DNA of 64,000 bases from Candidatus Bathyarchaeota archaeon. Its GTDB lineage: Archaea; Thermoproteota; Bathyarchaeia; 40CM-2-53-6; DTDX01. The position numbers and the translations under genes are program-made. The notes beneath the pieces were generated by a model, which worked only from the letters and a program-made list of their open reading frames with translations, did not search any database and was not told where the DNA came from. The DNA lies in NCBI GenBank assembly GCA_018396775.1, contig JAGTRF010000001.1, forward strand, positions 92,910-156,909, in the 5' to 3' direction. Positions 9,032-17,509 of this stretch are shown piece after piece; position 1 is the stretch's first letter; every line of letters starts with the position of its first letter.

Positions 9032-11463
9032 ATGAAGTTTTTAAAAACATTAACTTTTTTAACTTTACTTCTTGCTTTTTTAATTTACTCAGTTTTAACT
9101 CAAGGATTGTTAAGCGCCTCTTCACTATTAATAATTTTTAACATACCTGTATTATGGTTAATTTTATTTAAAAAGAATAAATTTAAAACAATTTTACCAA
9201 AAGCAGCGATTATAAGCGTTATGCTCAGCCTTATAATTTTATCAAACTTTAAACCCGCCTACCCATATATTATAAGCGAAGTCTCTCTTCCTCAAATTCA
9301 ATACGGCGTTGAATCAAGGCCATTAAACATAATAGTTGGTGAAGGTGGGAATCTATATTTTACAGAGCAATACGGTGGAAAAATAGGTCAATTAAATCCT
9401 TTATCGAATGAAATTACAGAATGGAGTATACCGTCCAATTTACTAACAAGCGAACCATGGGATCTTAATTATATCTCTGGAGGCGAAATATTCTTTACGG
9501 ATTACCGCCAAAATAAAATAATAAAGCTTACATTAAGCAATCAGATTACGCAATGGGATATTCCAACTCCAAATTCTGGTCCACGAGGAATATTTGCCAA
9601 ATCCTCAAATGAAATTTGGTTTACAGAGTTTTTAGCTGGTAAAATCGCTAAACTTAACATTGCCTCTTCTCCAAATAAATTTTATGAGTATTCACTTCCT
9701 TCAGGCAGTCAACCAAACGACATAGTTGTTGTTAGTGATAAAGTTTGGGTTACAGATTTTGGAAGAGATAAAATAACTTGTTTAGATTCAACTACAGGAG
9801 AAATAATTGAATATTCACTTCCAACTGGAAGTAAACCTTACGGGATAACACTCGATCCTAATGGAATGATTTGGTTTACGCTTTATGGCAGAAACATGAT
9901 TGGAAAATTAAACCCATGGAATAGAGAAGTTACAGAGTATAAACCTATTCCAACAGCTAACAGTCAACCAACAGGAATAACCATAGATGACGCTACAGGC
10001 AATATTTGGTTTACTGAATCTGCTGGGCATAAAATAGGTAAATATGTTCCAGGAGAAAACATGTTTTATGAATATCCAACTTTAACAAGCTCTTCAACAC
10101 CAATGGGTATAACGCTTTATCGAGACTCCAATAATAAACTTTATGTTTGGTTTACTGAATGGGCAGCTAATAAGTTAGGGGAAATAATTGAAGGAGAAAA
10201 TACTGGGCCAACAACAACCATAACTACATCTCAACTTACAACAGTTGCAACTGGAAAATATAGCGTTGCAACAAGTAAAACTACGCTAACATCAAGTGAA
10301 GGAGGCGATACTCCTTCACCCAACCCCATCTTGCCTAATGAGTATTCCGTAGAAACTACTACAACAACTTTAACTAATACAGCGTTTAAGCTTTCAACTT
10401 CAACTATGGCTACTTCAATGAATTATATTACGGAGGTTATGCATACAAGCGTGACTGTTACTTCAACCTCTACAACCTATGTTTCCACAATATCCTTAAC
10501 AACAACTACAACTTCAACTTCTTATTCAACCTCTTATACCGGCACAAGCTCAATCACTTATACAACAACTTTGCATGAAACAGTTTATACTTCAACTATG
10601 AGTTTAACTTCAAGCACTACGCAAACGCTTCCTTCCACGCTTAAAACAACAGTTTGGTTTACTAGTTATAAAAGCACAATTCCGACCACGTTTTTACAAC
10701 TTATAAAAGCACAGTTTACTCTACAAATGTTTATACTGTTTATTCAACCTCCACCTTAACAGTTACAACAGCTAGCATAACTATTTCGCCGACGACAACT
10801 TTACCTATAAACACTAGCTGCTTCATAGCTTTAGCTGCTTATAATTCAAGCTTAGCTGAGCCTGTGCAGGTTCTTAGAAGTTTTAGAGATAATTTGGTTT
10901 TAAAAACTTTCGCTGGAGGAAGCTTTATGAAAGTTTTTAACGCTTGGTATTACAGTTTTAGCCCTGAAATTGCAAGCTTCATATCTAAATCCCCAACGGA
11001 AATCGTTGGAAGCAGAGACGGCTATCATATTTTAATTGCAAGCTTCATATCTAAATTCCCAACCCTTAAGCTTTTAACTAGAATCTTTATTTATCCGCTT
11101 ATAGGAATTTTAACTTTAGCTTCTTTAGCTTATCGTTTATTCGCTTTTAACCCAGAATTAGCCATAACAATAACTGGCTTAATCGCTAGCGGGTTTATAG
11201 GCATAGTTTACTTTACGCCTATAACCCTGCTTACGATTTACCCGTTAAAGCATAAAGCCCTTAAAAATAAAAGGAAAATTTTAACTTACGCGTTTACATT
11301 TTGGTTGATAAGCTTTCCTATGATGATTATTGCTGAAGCTTTTAAAGCTGAGTTAATAATGAAAATAGCTTCTTCAATGCTTGTTTTAACCACTATAACG
11401 CTTTCAGCTGTTGGATTAAGCTTTATCTTATTAAAATTCATTAAAAACAGGTTTTTCCGTTGA
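9032..11463 (+). CDS. Vgb-like propeller protein with CFI-box C-terminus, broken by a frameshift near 10690
   Basis: Two frames together form one gene. Frame 9032-10759 encodes N-terminal hydrophobic segments, a propeller (residues about 70-395, repeated IWFTE/LYFTEQ blades) and a Thr-rich stalk. It then ends in an atypical tail (LIKAQFTLQMFILFIQPPP). From about 10696 the minus-one frame continues the Thr/Ser stalk (TTYKSTVYSTNVYTVYSTST) into a CFI-box domain, SCFIALAAYNSSLAEPVQVL then FAGGSFMKVFNAWYYSFSP, and three or four membrane helices ending at 11463. The break could be one missing T in the T-run at 10691-10695. Alternatively it is a 35-nt insertion flanked by 13-nt direct repeats (10666-10678 and 10701-10713), whose removal also restores the frame. 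It may be a sequencing error, a phase-variation-like slip or a true mutation. Confidence 0.7.
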
Positions 11464-11604
11464 AAAACAAAGAAATTAACAGAATCCTTTACAAATATAA
11501 ACTAATTTTTATTCAATTTTTTAAAGAATAATATTAAATAAGCTTTACATTAAATAACGAATTAAAAATATCAGGTTTTAAAAAGAGGCAGGTAAAATTC
11601 AAAA

Positions 11605-14600
11605 ATGATAAACCTAAATAAAATAACAAGTAAATCTTCATTAATAATTTTAGCTTTAGCCTCTTCAATACCAGTTTTATCCTTAACAAACCTTTTAAAA
11701 CAGGCTTCAATCCCATTAACCTTAATCCTTGCAATAACCTTAATTGAAGCTTTGCTCTCTAAAAAAGAAAATCTGAAAACAAACCTGAAAAAAGCCTCTA
11801 TAGCCTTATCGCTAATTCTTTTAATTCTTTTCTTATCGATTTCCAGCTCTAAAGCAGCTGTATTCACAGAATACAATTTACCTTCAGGTTCATCGCCAAT
11901 AAACCTAGCTTTAGACAGCGAGTCGCATGTTTGGTTTACAAATTATGGCTCTGATAAAATAGGTATGCTTATTCCAGGAACTGTAGGCGCATATAGGATT
12001 GATGAGTTTACTTTAAATTCAGGAAGTAAACCTTGGGGAATTGCATGCGAAACTGTTGATAGCGATAAACGAATTTGGTTTACAGAATACTCCACACGTA
12101 AAATAGGTGTAATAATGGAAGACTCACTAAAAGAATTTTCTCTACCATCTGATAACGCTGGTCCAAGAGGAATAACTGTAGGGGGAAGCAGTGGGGAAAT
12201 TTGGTTTACAGAATTTAATATAGGCGCTATTGGAGTTTTAGAATATGCTGATGCAAGCAGCGATATTACAGAGTATTTCCTTCCAGACTCAAATTCTCAA
12301 CCATTATCAATAATATATGTTAATGGTAAAGTTTGGTTTACAGAGTATCAAGGCGATAGAATAGGATGCTTTGATACGGCAACAGAAGAGCTTAAAGAGT
12401 GGCCTTTAATTTCAGGTAGTCGTCCATGGGGAATTTCTGTAGACAGCTATGGAAACATTTGGTTTAGTGAATCTGGAAGAAATAGAATTGCGAAGCTTAA
12501 TCCATACACAAATGAAATAACTGAATACCTTATCCCCACTCCTGGAAGCGGGGTAAGAGGAATAGTTGTTGATCAATATAACAATATATGGTTTGCTGAG
12601 CATGATGCAAATAAAATAGGCAGGCTTACACCAGGCTCCAATATTATTGTAGAATTTGCTAGAAGCGGGGGCGCTCCCACAGGAATAACATTAGCTACAA
12701 TGGATTCTGCTCCTCCAACTGAGAATGGAATGATTTGGTTTGCTGACGAGGCGGGAGATAGAATTGGAAGAATAGATCCAACAAAAGCCATAACCACAAC
12801 AACCGTAAACACTATTTCTAGAGCTTTAACTATTTCTAGTACGGCCACTACTGTAGGTTCATCTGAGATGACATCTACAAATGAAAGTGATGATGTCACT
12901 CCATCTCTTAAAAATATTGCAGAGATATCAGCTACCACATCTATGACTACAACTTCATATACAATTAGTGAAACTTCTAGTGTGCTTAAAACATCTTATG
13001 TTGAAACATCAATAATTTATGCTAGTTACTCCGCCACAACCACGTCAACTTCAACAAGTTATTATACGACTGTAACAGCAACCACAAGCGTAACTTATAC
13101 ATCAAAGGTAACTCAAACATCTACTTATTCAACAACAGTTACTGTAACAATGCCAAGTTATGTAGGAACTGTAACAACCGTTCAAACTGTAACTCAAACA
13201 TTAGTGACTACAACAACTGCTACAACTTTTCCATTTATAATTAAAGATCAGGTTAAAACCAATTCCTTTAATCCTGCTTTAATCGCCTTAGGAATTTTAG
13301 CTTTAACCTCTTTAACCGTAGGGAAATTTGCAAGGAAACCTAAAAAACTCTTTATTAAAAAATCTTTAATTTTAGCTGCTGCAACAGCTATGGTTATATT
13401 ATTAACCTTTAATTCAGCTAAAGCAGCGGTTATAACTGAATGGAGTCTTCCTCCAGATTCAACTTCACCTTACGGAATAACATTTGATGATCAATCACCT
13501 TATCGCGTTTGGTTTACAGAGTATGGAGGCAATAAAATAGGTAGGTTAAACTATATTACAGGAGAAATTTTTGAAATTAAATTGCCAAGCGGAAGCAGGC
13601 CTTGGGGAATAGCTTTTGAAAAAGCTAGAAAAGAAATTTGGTTCACAATGAGTGGTCGCCATAAAATAGGCGTAATTACAAATTATGGCGCTGGTGCTGT
13701 TCAAGAAATACCTGTTATTTCTGATAGTTACGGAGAAGGTCCAAGAGGAATAGCTATTCAAGAATACGTGAATGGAACAAATTATCCATATATTTGGTTT
13801 ACCTTATATAGCGCAAATAGAATCGGCAGGCTAGATCCATATTACAGTGAAAAAATAACTTATTGGCTATTAGATAGCGATTCAGGGCCTCAATCTATAA
13901 TTTTCGTTCAAGATACAGGAGTTTGGTTTACAGCTCATGTAGGAGAGTATATTGGAAACTTAAATCCTGCTACTGGAGAAATTAAAAAATGGTCCACCGC
14001 TTTTGCTTCTAAACCTTGGGATTTAACAGCCGACTCTTTCGGAAACATCTGGTTTACAATTCCTGATGATGATAAAATAGGTAAATTAAATCCATATTCT
14101 GGAGAATTAATACTTTATAAAGTTCCAACTTCGGGAAGCAAACCTTACAGTATAACCGTAGACTCTCAAGGCTATGTATGGTTTACTGAACATGGTCAAA
14201 ATAGAATAGGACGCTTTTCTCCAGATGATTTAACCTTTACAGAATTTGCTAGAACAACTAGTGGAGCACCATGGGGAATAGCAGTATCTTCGGATAATAA
14301 AATATGGTTTACAGATGATGCTGTAAATAAAATATGCAGATTTGATCCATCAATGGCTTTAACAACTACAACTCTCACCTATATTTCGACAGCTTCAAAA
14401 ACAACATCCACACTTACTCCAGATTCAGCTACAGCAGCTCCAATAACAGATTCAAAAACTATTACTGATGTTGCAACAACTTTAACTACAGCTCCAGCAA
14501 CCACAACAACCACTTATGGCGTTACAGAAACTGTTAACGTTCTTCAAACATCTTCAACATCAACAATTATAAATTATAGTACGGAAACAATAATTGTTTT

Positions 14601-14889
14601 AGGCACTTCAACAAGTTATTCTTCAACAACAGTAGCTACAACAACTGAAACAACAATAAAAACTGAAATGATAACATTTACAAGCACAACATTCACTCCA
14701 GCTACAAAAACAAACACTGCAACAACCACTACAACAACTATAGCTACAGCTACTGAAACAACGACTGTAGGCTTTATGATTCCAGGTTATCAACCATTAA
14801 CTATAATCGCTGGATTAATCTTAAGCGCAACCTTTATAATAGCTGTTAAAACCATAGCTAAAAGAAAGCAACTTAAACCTCGTATTTAA
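11605..14889 (+). CDS. Double Vgb-like propeller protein, apparent fusion of two array units
   Basis: A 1094-residue protein made of two complete modules. Module 1 has N-terminal hydrophobic helices (residues about 15-90), a propeller (about 90-395; VWFTNYGSDKIGM, VWFTEYQGDRIGC) and a Thr-rich stalk (about 395-545). A membrane helix and basic FARKPKKLFIKK then lead into a second membrane/signal-like segment (AAATAMVILLTFNSAKAA). Module 2 has another propeller (about 615-920), a second Thr stalk and a final membrane helix plus KRKQLKPRI. The internal junction resembles the end of one array protein joined to the start of the next, so fusion of tandem paralogues is likely. A GAGGCAGG ribosome-binding-like element lies upstream of the ATG. 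Confidence 0.75.
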   Translation: MINLNKITSKSSLIILALASSIPVLSLTNLLKQASIPLTLILAITLIEALLSKKENLKTNLKKASIALSLILLILFLSISSSKAAVFTEYNLPSGSSPINLALDSESHVWFTNYGSDKIGMLIPGTVGAYRIDEFTLNSGSKPWGIACETVDSDKRIWFTEYSTRKIGVIMEDSLKEFSLPSDNAGPRGITVGGSSGEIWFTEFNIGAIGVLEYADASSDITEYFLPDSNSQPLSIIYVNGKVWFTEYQGDRIGCFDTATEELKEWPLISGSRPWGISVDSYGNIWFSESGRNRIAKLNPYTNEITEYLIPTPGSGVRGIVVDQYNNIWFAEHDANKIGRLTPGSNIIVEFARSGGAPTGITLATMDSAPPTENGMIWFADEAGDRIGRIDPTKAITTTTVNTISRALTISSTATTVGSSEMTSTNESDDVTPSLKNIAEISATTSMTTTSYTISETSSVLKTSYVETSIIYASYSATTTSTSTSYYTTVTATTSVTYTSKVTQTSTYSTTVTVTMPSYVGTVTTVQTVTQTLVTTTTATTFPFIIKDQVKTNSFNPALIALGILALTSLTVGKFARKPKKLFIKKSLILAAATAMVILLTFNSAKAAVITEWSLPPDSTSPYGITFDDQSPYRVWFTEYGGNKIGRLNYITGEIFEIKLPSGSRPWGIAFEKARKEIWFTMSGRHKIGVITNYGAGAVQEIPVISDSYGEGPRGIAIQEYVNGTNYPYIWFTLYSANRIGRLDPYYSEKITYWLLDSDSGPQSIIFVQDTGVWFTAHVGEYIGNLNPATGEIKKWSTAFASKPWDLTADSFGNIWFTIPDDDKIGKLNPYSGELILYKVPTSGSKPYSITVDSQGYVWFTEHGQNRIGRFSPDDLTFTEFARTTSGAPWGIAVSSDNKIWFTDDAVNKICRFDPSMALTTTTLTYISTASKTTSTLTPDSATAAPITDSKTITDVATTLTTAPATTTTTYGVTETVNVLQTSSTSTIINYSTETIIVLGTSTSYSSTTVATTTETTIKTEMITFTSTTFTPATKTNTATTTTTTIATATETTTVGFMIPGYQPLTIIAGLILSATFIIAVKTIAKRKQLKPRI

Positions 14890-14957
14890 TTTTTTATTCT
14901 CAAAAAACCGCTATTCCTAAAATGCCTTAAAGCTTACGAAGAATTTATTGTAAACCT

Positions 14958-15260
14958 CTATTTAATAAAAAGCACATTTTCTATATTTTTAAAGTGTTCG
15001 TCTCCAGTTATTATTTTAGTGTTTTTAATTAATCCTGTTGCATAAACTATTGAATCTGTTAAACTCCAGCCTTTAATTTTCTTTTTCATAAAAACATCTA
15101 TTTCAGCAGAGTTTACGGCTATAGCCGCCTAATGATATAAAAGCACTTTCTTTAATAAAGATTCTTTGCTTTCAGTTTTAAGTGTTTTCGCGTATATTTT
15201 CGCTAGACAAAATCATAGACGTTAATTTTTCTTCTAAACTTTCAATTATTGGTTTAATCT
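14958..15260 (-). pseudogene. PIN-domain (VapC-like) toxin relic
   Basis: The minus-strand translation gives KIKPIIESLEEKLTSMILSS, then (after a frame change) IYAKTLKTESKESLLKKVLL, an in-frame TAG, and AAIAVNSAEIDVFMKKKIKG through SLTDSIVYATGLIKN and TGDEHFKNIENV. The C-terminal DSIVYAT...IITGDEHF pattern is that of VapC-type PIN ribonucleases. At least one frameshift and one in-frame stop (TAG, rc of 15131-15133 region) show that the gene is dead. No antitoxin partner is recognisable beside it. Confidence 0.65.
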
Positions 15261-15461
15261 TTTAGCTAAAAAATTAGCAACCTTTATTTAAGGCTTTTAA
15301 ATGCTATACTGTCTTTAAAACTTCGTTGGCAAACCTAGAAAAAGAGGGCTTAAGGGAGTAGAAGCTTACGATTCTGAAGAGCTTAGAATTAAGGAAAAGA
15401 GGTATATATAAAGCCTATTTTATAAAAGGCGTAAACCAAAGAAGTAAAGCGATTATAACCT

Positions 15462-15628
15462 ATAGAAAAAGCTCACAGCTGGTTAAAACAGCATAGAAGG
15501 CTTAAAGTAAGGCGCGATAGACTTAAGTGTTCCATCAAACCTTCATAAACCTCGCATGCACTTTAATACGCTATAAAAAGGCTAAAAAAGAGAAGAAAGT
15601 TTTGAAACACGCTCTAAATAAGCCTTAG
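15462..15628 (+). pseudogene. IS5-like DDE transposase C-terminal relic
   Basis: The frame reads IEKAHSWLKQHRRLKVRRDR then LKCSIK, shifts, and continues FINLACTLIRYKKAKKEKKV to a TAG at 15626-15628. The ER-x-hydrophobic-SWL-x(n)-RRL-x-x-R-x-x-R pattern followed by a hydrophobic ALILIRL-like helix is the C-terminal signature of IS5-family DDE transposases. Degraded sequence continues upstream to about 15330. No terminal inverted repeats could be paired. Confidence 0.5.
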
Positions 15629-15727
15629 ACAATCATAAAGTTTATAGCTAAACCATTAAAAGCCCCTTATAGCTCTACAATTTGAATCTACCAGAAAATA
15701 TAAATATAACATCTATGTAATACATTT

Positions 15728-15943
15728 ATGGTGTATAATATGCCTGTTAAAACAACTGTTATATTAAAGGATGAAATATATGAATATCTTATTAAAAAGT
15801 TTGGTAAACGAAAAATTTCTGAGGCAATAAATAAAGCGCTTATGAAACAATTGTTTAAACCGCCTAAAAGCATGTTTGGCGTTGATCCTTGGCTTACGAT
15901 AAAAGGTCTTAGAGATGAGGAAGAACCTCATGAAGCTTCTTGA
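15728..15943 (+). CDS. VapB-like antitoxin
   Basis: A 71-residue (or 67 from the second ATG at 15740) protein beginning MPVKTTVILKDEIYEYLIKK, with the TVxL(k)DE-x(n)-L-x-x-x-F-G-x-x-x-x-S-x-A-I pattern of short DNA-binding VapB antitoxins. The C-terminal half (FGVDPWLTIKGLRDEEEPHE) would bind the PIN toxin. It overlaps the following vapC by 14 bp. A TATA-like tataaatata at about 15700 suggests transcription starts at about 15728, so the message may be leaderless. The antitoxin frame is intact although the toxin is broken. Confidence 0.65.
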   Translation: MVYNMPVKTTVILKDEIYEYLIKKFGKRKISEAINKALMKQLFKPPKSMFGVDPWLTIKGLRDEEEPHEAS

Positions 15944-16293
15944 TTCCTTTGCATGGATAGAATATTTTATAGGTTCAAAAAAGGGGAGCTAAAGTAAGGA
16001 ATTGCATAGAAAGCAGCGAGCCAATATATGTTCCTTCAATTTGCCTTACAGAAATAAAATCAAGATATTTAAGAGAAGGGAAAAATCCAACAGAGAGAAT
16101 TAAACTAATTATTGAAAGAAGCTTTATTATACCGTTAAATATTGAAATAGCTCTTTTAGCTGCAGAGATAAAGCAAAAATATAAACTTCATACAGTAGGT
16201 GCGATAATATATGCTACATCTAAATATAAAAATTTAACATTGATTACAGGAGATCAACATTTTAGAGATTTACCAAATGTTGAAATGATTTAA
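15930..16293 (+). pseudogene. VapC PIN-domain toxin with a +1 frameshift
   Basis: The gene begins MKLLDSFAWIEYFIGSKK and hits a stop at once. After dropping one base in the a6g4 homopolymer at 15977-15986, the frame continues GAKVRNCIESSEPIYVPSIC, LTEIKSRYLREGKNPTERIK, AAEIKQKYKLHTVGAIIYAT and ITGDQHFRDLPNVEMI. PIN acidic residues are visible as the N-terminal Asp (LLDS), Glu (LTEI) and Asp (TGDQ). The usual Asp of the DAIIYAT motif is Gly here. It pairs with the upstream VapB. The frameshift may be a homopolymer sequencing error or real toxin inactivation. Confidence 0.7.
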
Positions 16294-16794
16294 CATTAAT
16301 TCAATTTTTAAAAGAAACAAAATTAAAAATTTAATACAATATAGGGATAGTACTTTCAGGTGAAAGAGACTCTAAAGCTTCAATAATACTTGATGAACTT
16401 GTTAAACTTAGAGAAAAAAAGTTATAGATGCGCTAAAAGAACTGGGCATAAAGATTAAGCTTGCTTCAAAAACCTTCATTAAGGCGATGCCTTATAAGCT
16501 TTATAGCAAAACTGAAAAAGTTTTAACAAACGATTTATGGCGTATTATTAAGCCTTTTCTTTCTAAAGCCTCTAGGAACACTTGGAAGACCTATAAGTCA
16601 AATAGGAAGCTTTTGCTTGACATAAAGATTTTGAAGCAAGCTCTTAACATAAATATGAATATATTTTTTGTTCTCTTATAAATGTTAAATTCTTAATTCC
16701 TTATGTAAATAGAACTCTGCAAAATCTTTCAAGCTTGAATTTCAGAAAAATTTATTAAATCGAAAATAAAAAATTTATTCGGTGAATTCAATAA
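16294..16794. other. Decayed region between two toxin-antitoxin loci
   Basis: Apart from the transposase-like fragment at 16487-16681, only broken frames are seen. One reads IVLSGERDSKASIILDELVK around 16350-16420 without a credible start, followed by VIDALKELGIKIKLASKTF in another frame. The right end contains the promoter of the AbrB-type antitoxin at 16795. Confidence 0.4.
16487..16681 (+). pseudogene. IS5-like transposase N-terminal fragment
   Basis: A 64-residue frame contains VLTNDLWRIIKPFLSKASRN then NRKLLLDIKILKQAL. This resembles the N-terminal helical domain of IS5-family transposases (LTDEQWxxIxPLLP...RxxLxAILYVLRTG), but the conserved GxxWRxLP continuation is missing. It is probably a relic; the C-terminal-like relic lies upstream at 15462-15628, so the two are not in the order of a single element. 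Recognition is weak. Confidence 0.35.
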
Positions 16795-17028
16795 ATGATA
16801 GAAAGTCGAGTTGGATCGAAAGGGGAATTGTTTCCTCCAAAAAAAATTAGAGAAAAGTTAGGGCTTAAACCTCATGCAAAAGTTATTTACAGGGTTGAGG
16901 AAGGAAAGCTTATTGTTGAGCCTATCTCAAGCCTTGAAGATGTGTTAGAAGAACCAGCGGCTATCGAAATAACTCTTGAGGGCTTTCATAAATTTAGAAA
17001 AGAATTATCAAAGAAGGCTGAATCTTGA
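16795..17028 (+). CDS. AbrB/SpoVT-type antitoxin (VapB family)
   Basis: A 77-residue protein with an N-terminal swapped-hairpin AbrB DNA-binding domain: IESRVGSKGELFPPKKIREK, LGLKPHAKVIYRVEEGKLIV. The VGSKG-x-x-x-P-x-x-I-R-x-x-L-G-L pattern is typical of archaeal AbrB-family antitoxins. The C-terminal tail would neutralise the PIN toxin encoded by the next gene. The two frames overlap by 4 bp (ttga), which indicates translational coupling. It is expected to autorepress its own promoter (known for the family). Confidence 0.85.
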   Translation: MIESRVGSKGELFPPKKIREKLGLKPHAKVIYRVEEGKLIVEPISSLEDVLEEPAAIEITLEGFHKFRKELSKKAES

Positions 17029-17483
17029 AGCTTCTTTTAGATACAACATATCTTTTGCCTGCGATTGGTATAACTATTAAAAATTTACCAAAAAATATGT
17101 TAATTGAATTAATGCGAAAAGATAATCAAATATTTATAAGCGAAATAAGCATTTTCGAGCTTTCAGCTAAAGGCGCTAAATATATTATTGAAGGAAACTT
17201 GCTTATAGATAGAGTAATTAAAGGTATAAAAGCTATAACTTATAATGAGGCTATAACAAAGATCTCTGTTCATGAAGCAACTGTGTTGCTTAAAGCCTTT
17301 AAACTTAGAAAATTCCTTGATGATTTTATAGATTGTCTCATTCTTTCATCTGCTTTAAACTTTTGCGACGTTTTAATAACTGAAGATATTGAAATCCACA
17401 ATTTAACTAAAAATAAAGAATTTAATAAACTTCTCGCATCTATAAATCCAAAATTTAAAATTCAAAAAACACCTGAAATATAA
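17025..17483 (+). CDS. PIN-domain ribonuclease toxin (VapC-like)
   Basis: A 152-residue PIN protein starting with TTG at 17025 inside the antitoxin stop. Motifs: LLLDTTYLLPAIG (first Asp), FISEISIFELSAK (Glu), FLDDFIDCLILSSAL (Asp pair) and VLITEDIEIHNL (last Asp). All expected metal-binding acidic positions are present, so it is probably an active RNase kept in check by the AbrB-type partner. The frame is intact, in contrast to the two broken PIN genes just upstream. Confidence 0.85.
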   Translation: MKLLLDTTYLLPAIGITIKNLPKNMLIELMRKDNQIFISEISIFELSAKGAKYIIEGNLLIDRVIKGIKAITYNEAITKISVHEATVLLKAFKLRKFLDDFIDCLILSSALNFCDVLITEDIEIHNLTKNKEFNKLLASINPKFKIQKTPEI

Positions 17484-17509
17484 AAAATAAATTTATTTAC
17501 CAGAAATAT

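Noticed and set aside
10666..10713. The frame break in the second propeller gene as another BHB intron
   Set aside because: No 4-bp helix flanked by 3-nt bulges can be drawn, and the 13-nt direct repeats or the T-run explain the shift better.
12573..12938. 121-residue minus-strand ORF inside the double propeller gene
   Set aside because: It is antisense to the Thr-rich stalk and its Val/Ile-rich composition is the mirror of Thr codons; no ribosome-binding site or family.
7170..14889. Calling the propeller genes streptogramin resistance lyases
   Set aside because: The blades match Vgb-type repeats, but the membrane-anchored Thr-stalk architecture and tandem copies point to surface proteins; catalytic residues could not be assigned.
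15977..15990. The vapC frame break as an intron
   Set aside because: It lies in an a6g4 homopolymer with a single-base offset and no hairpin, so indel or sequencing error is more likely.
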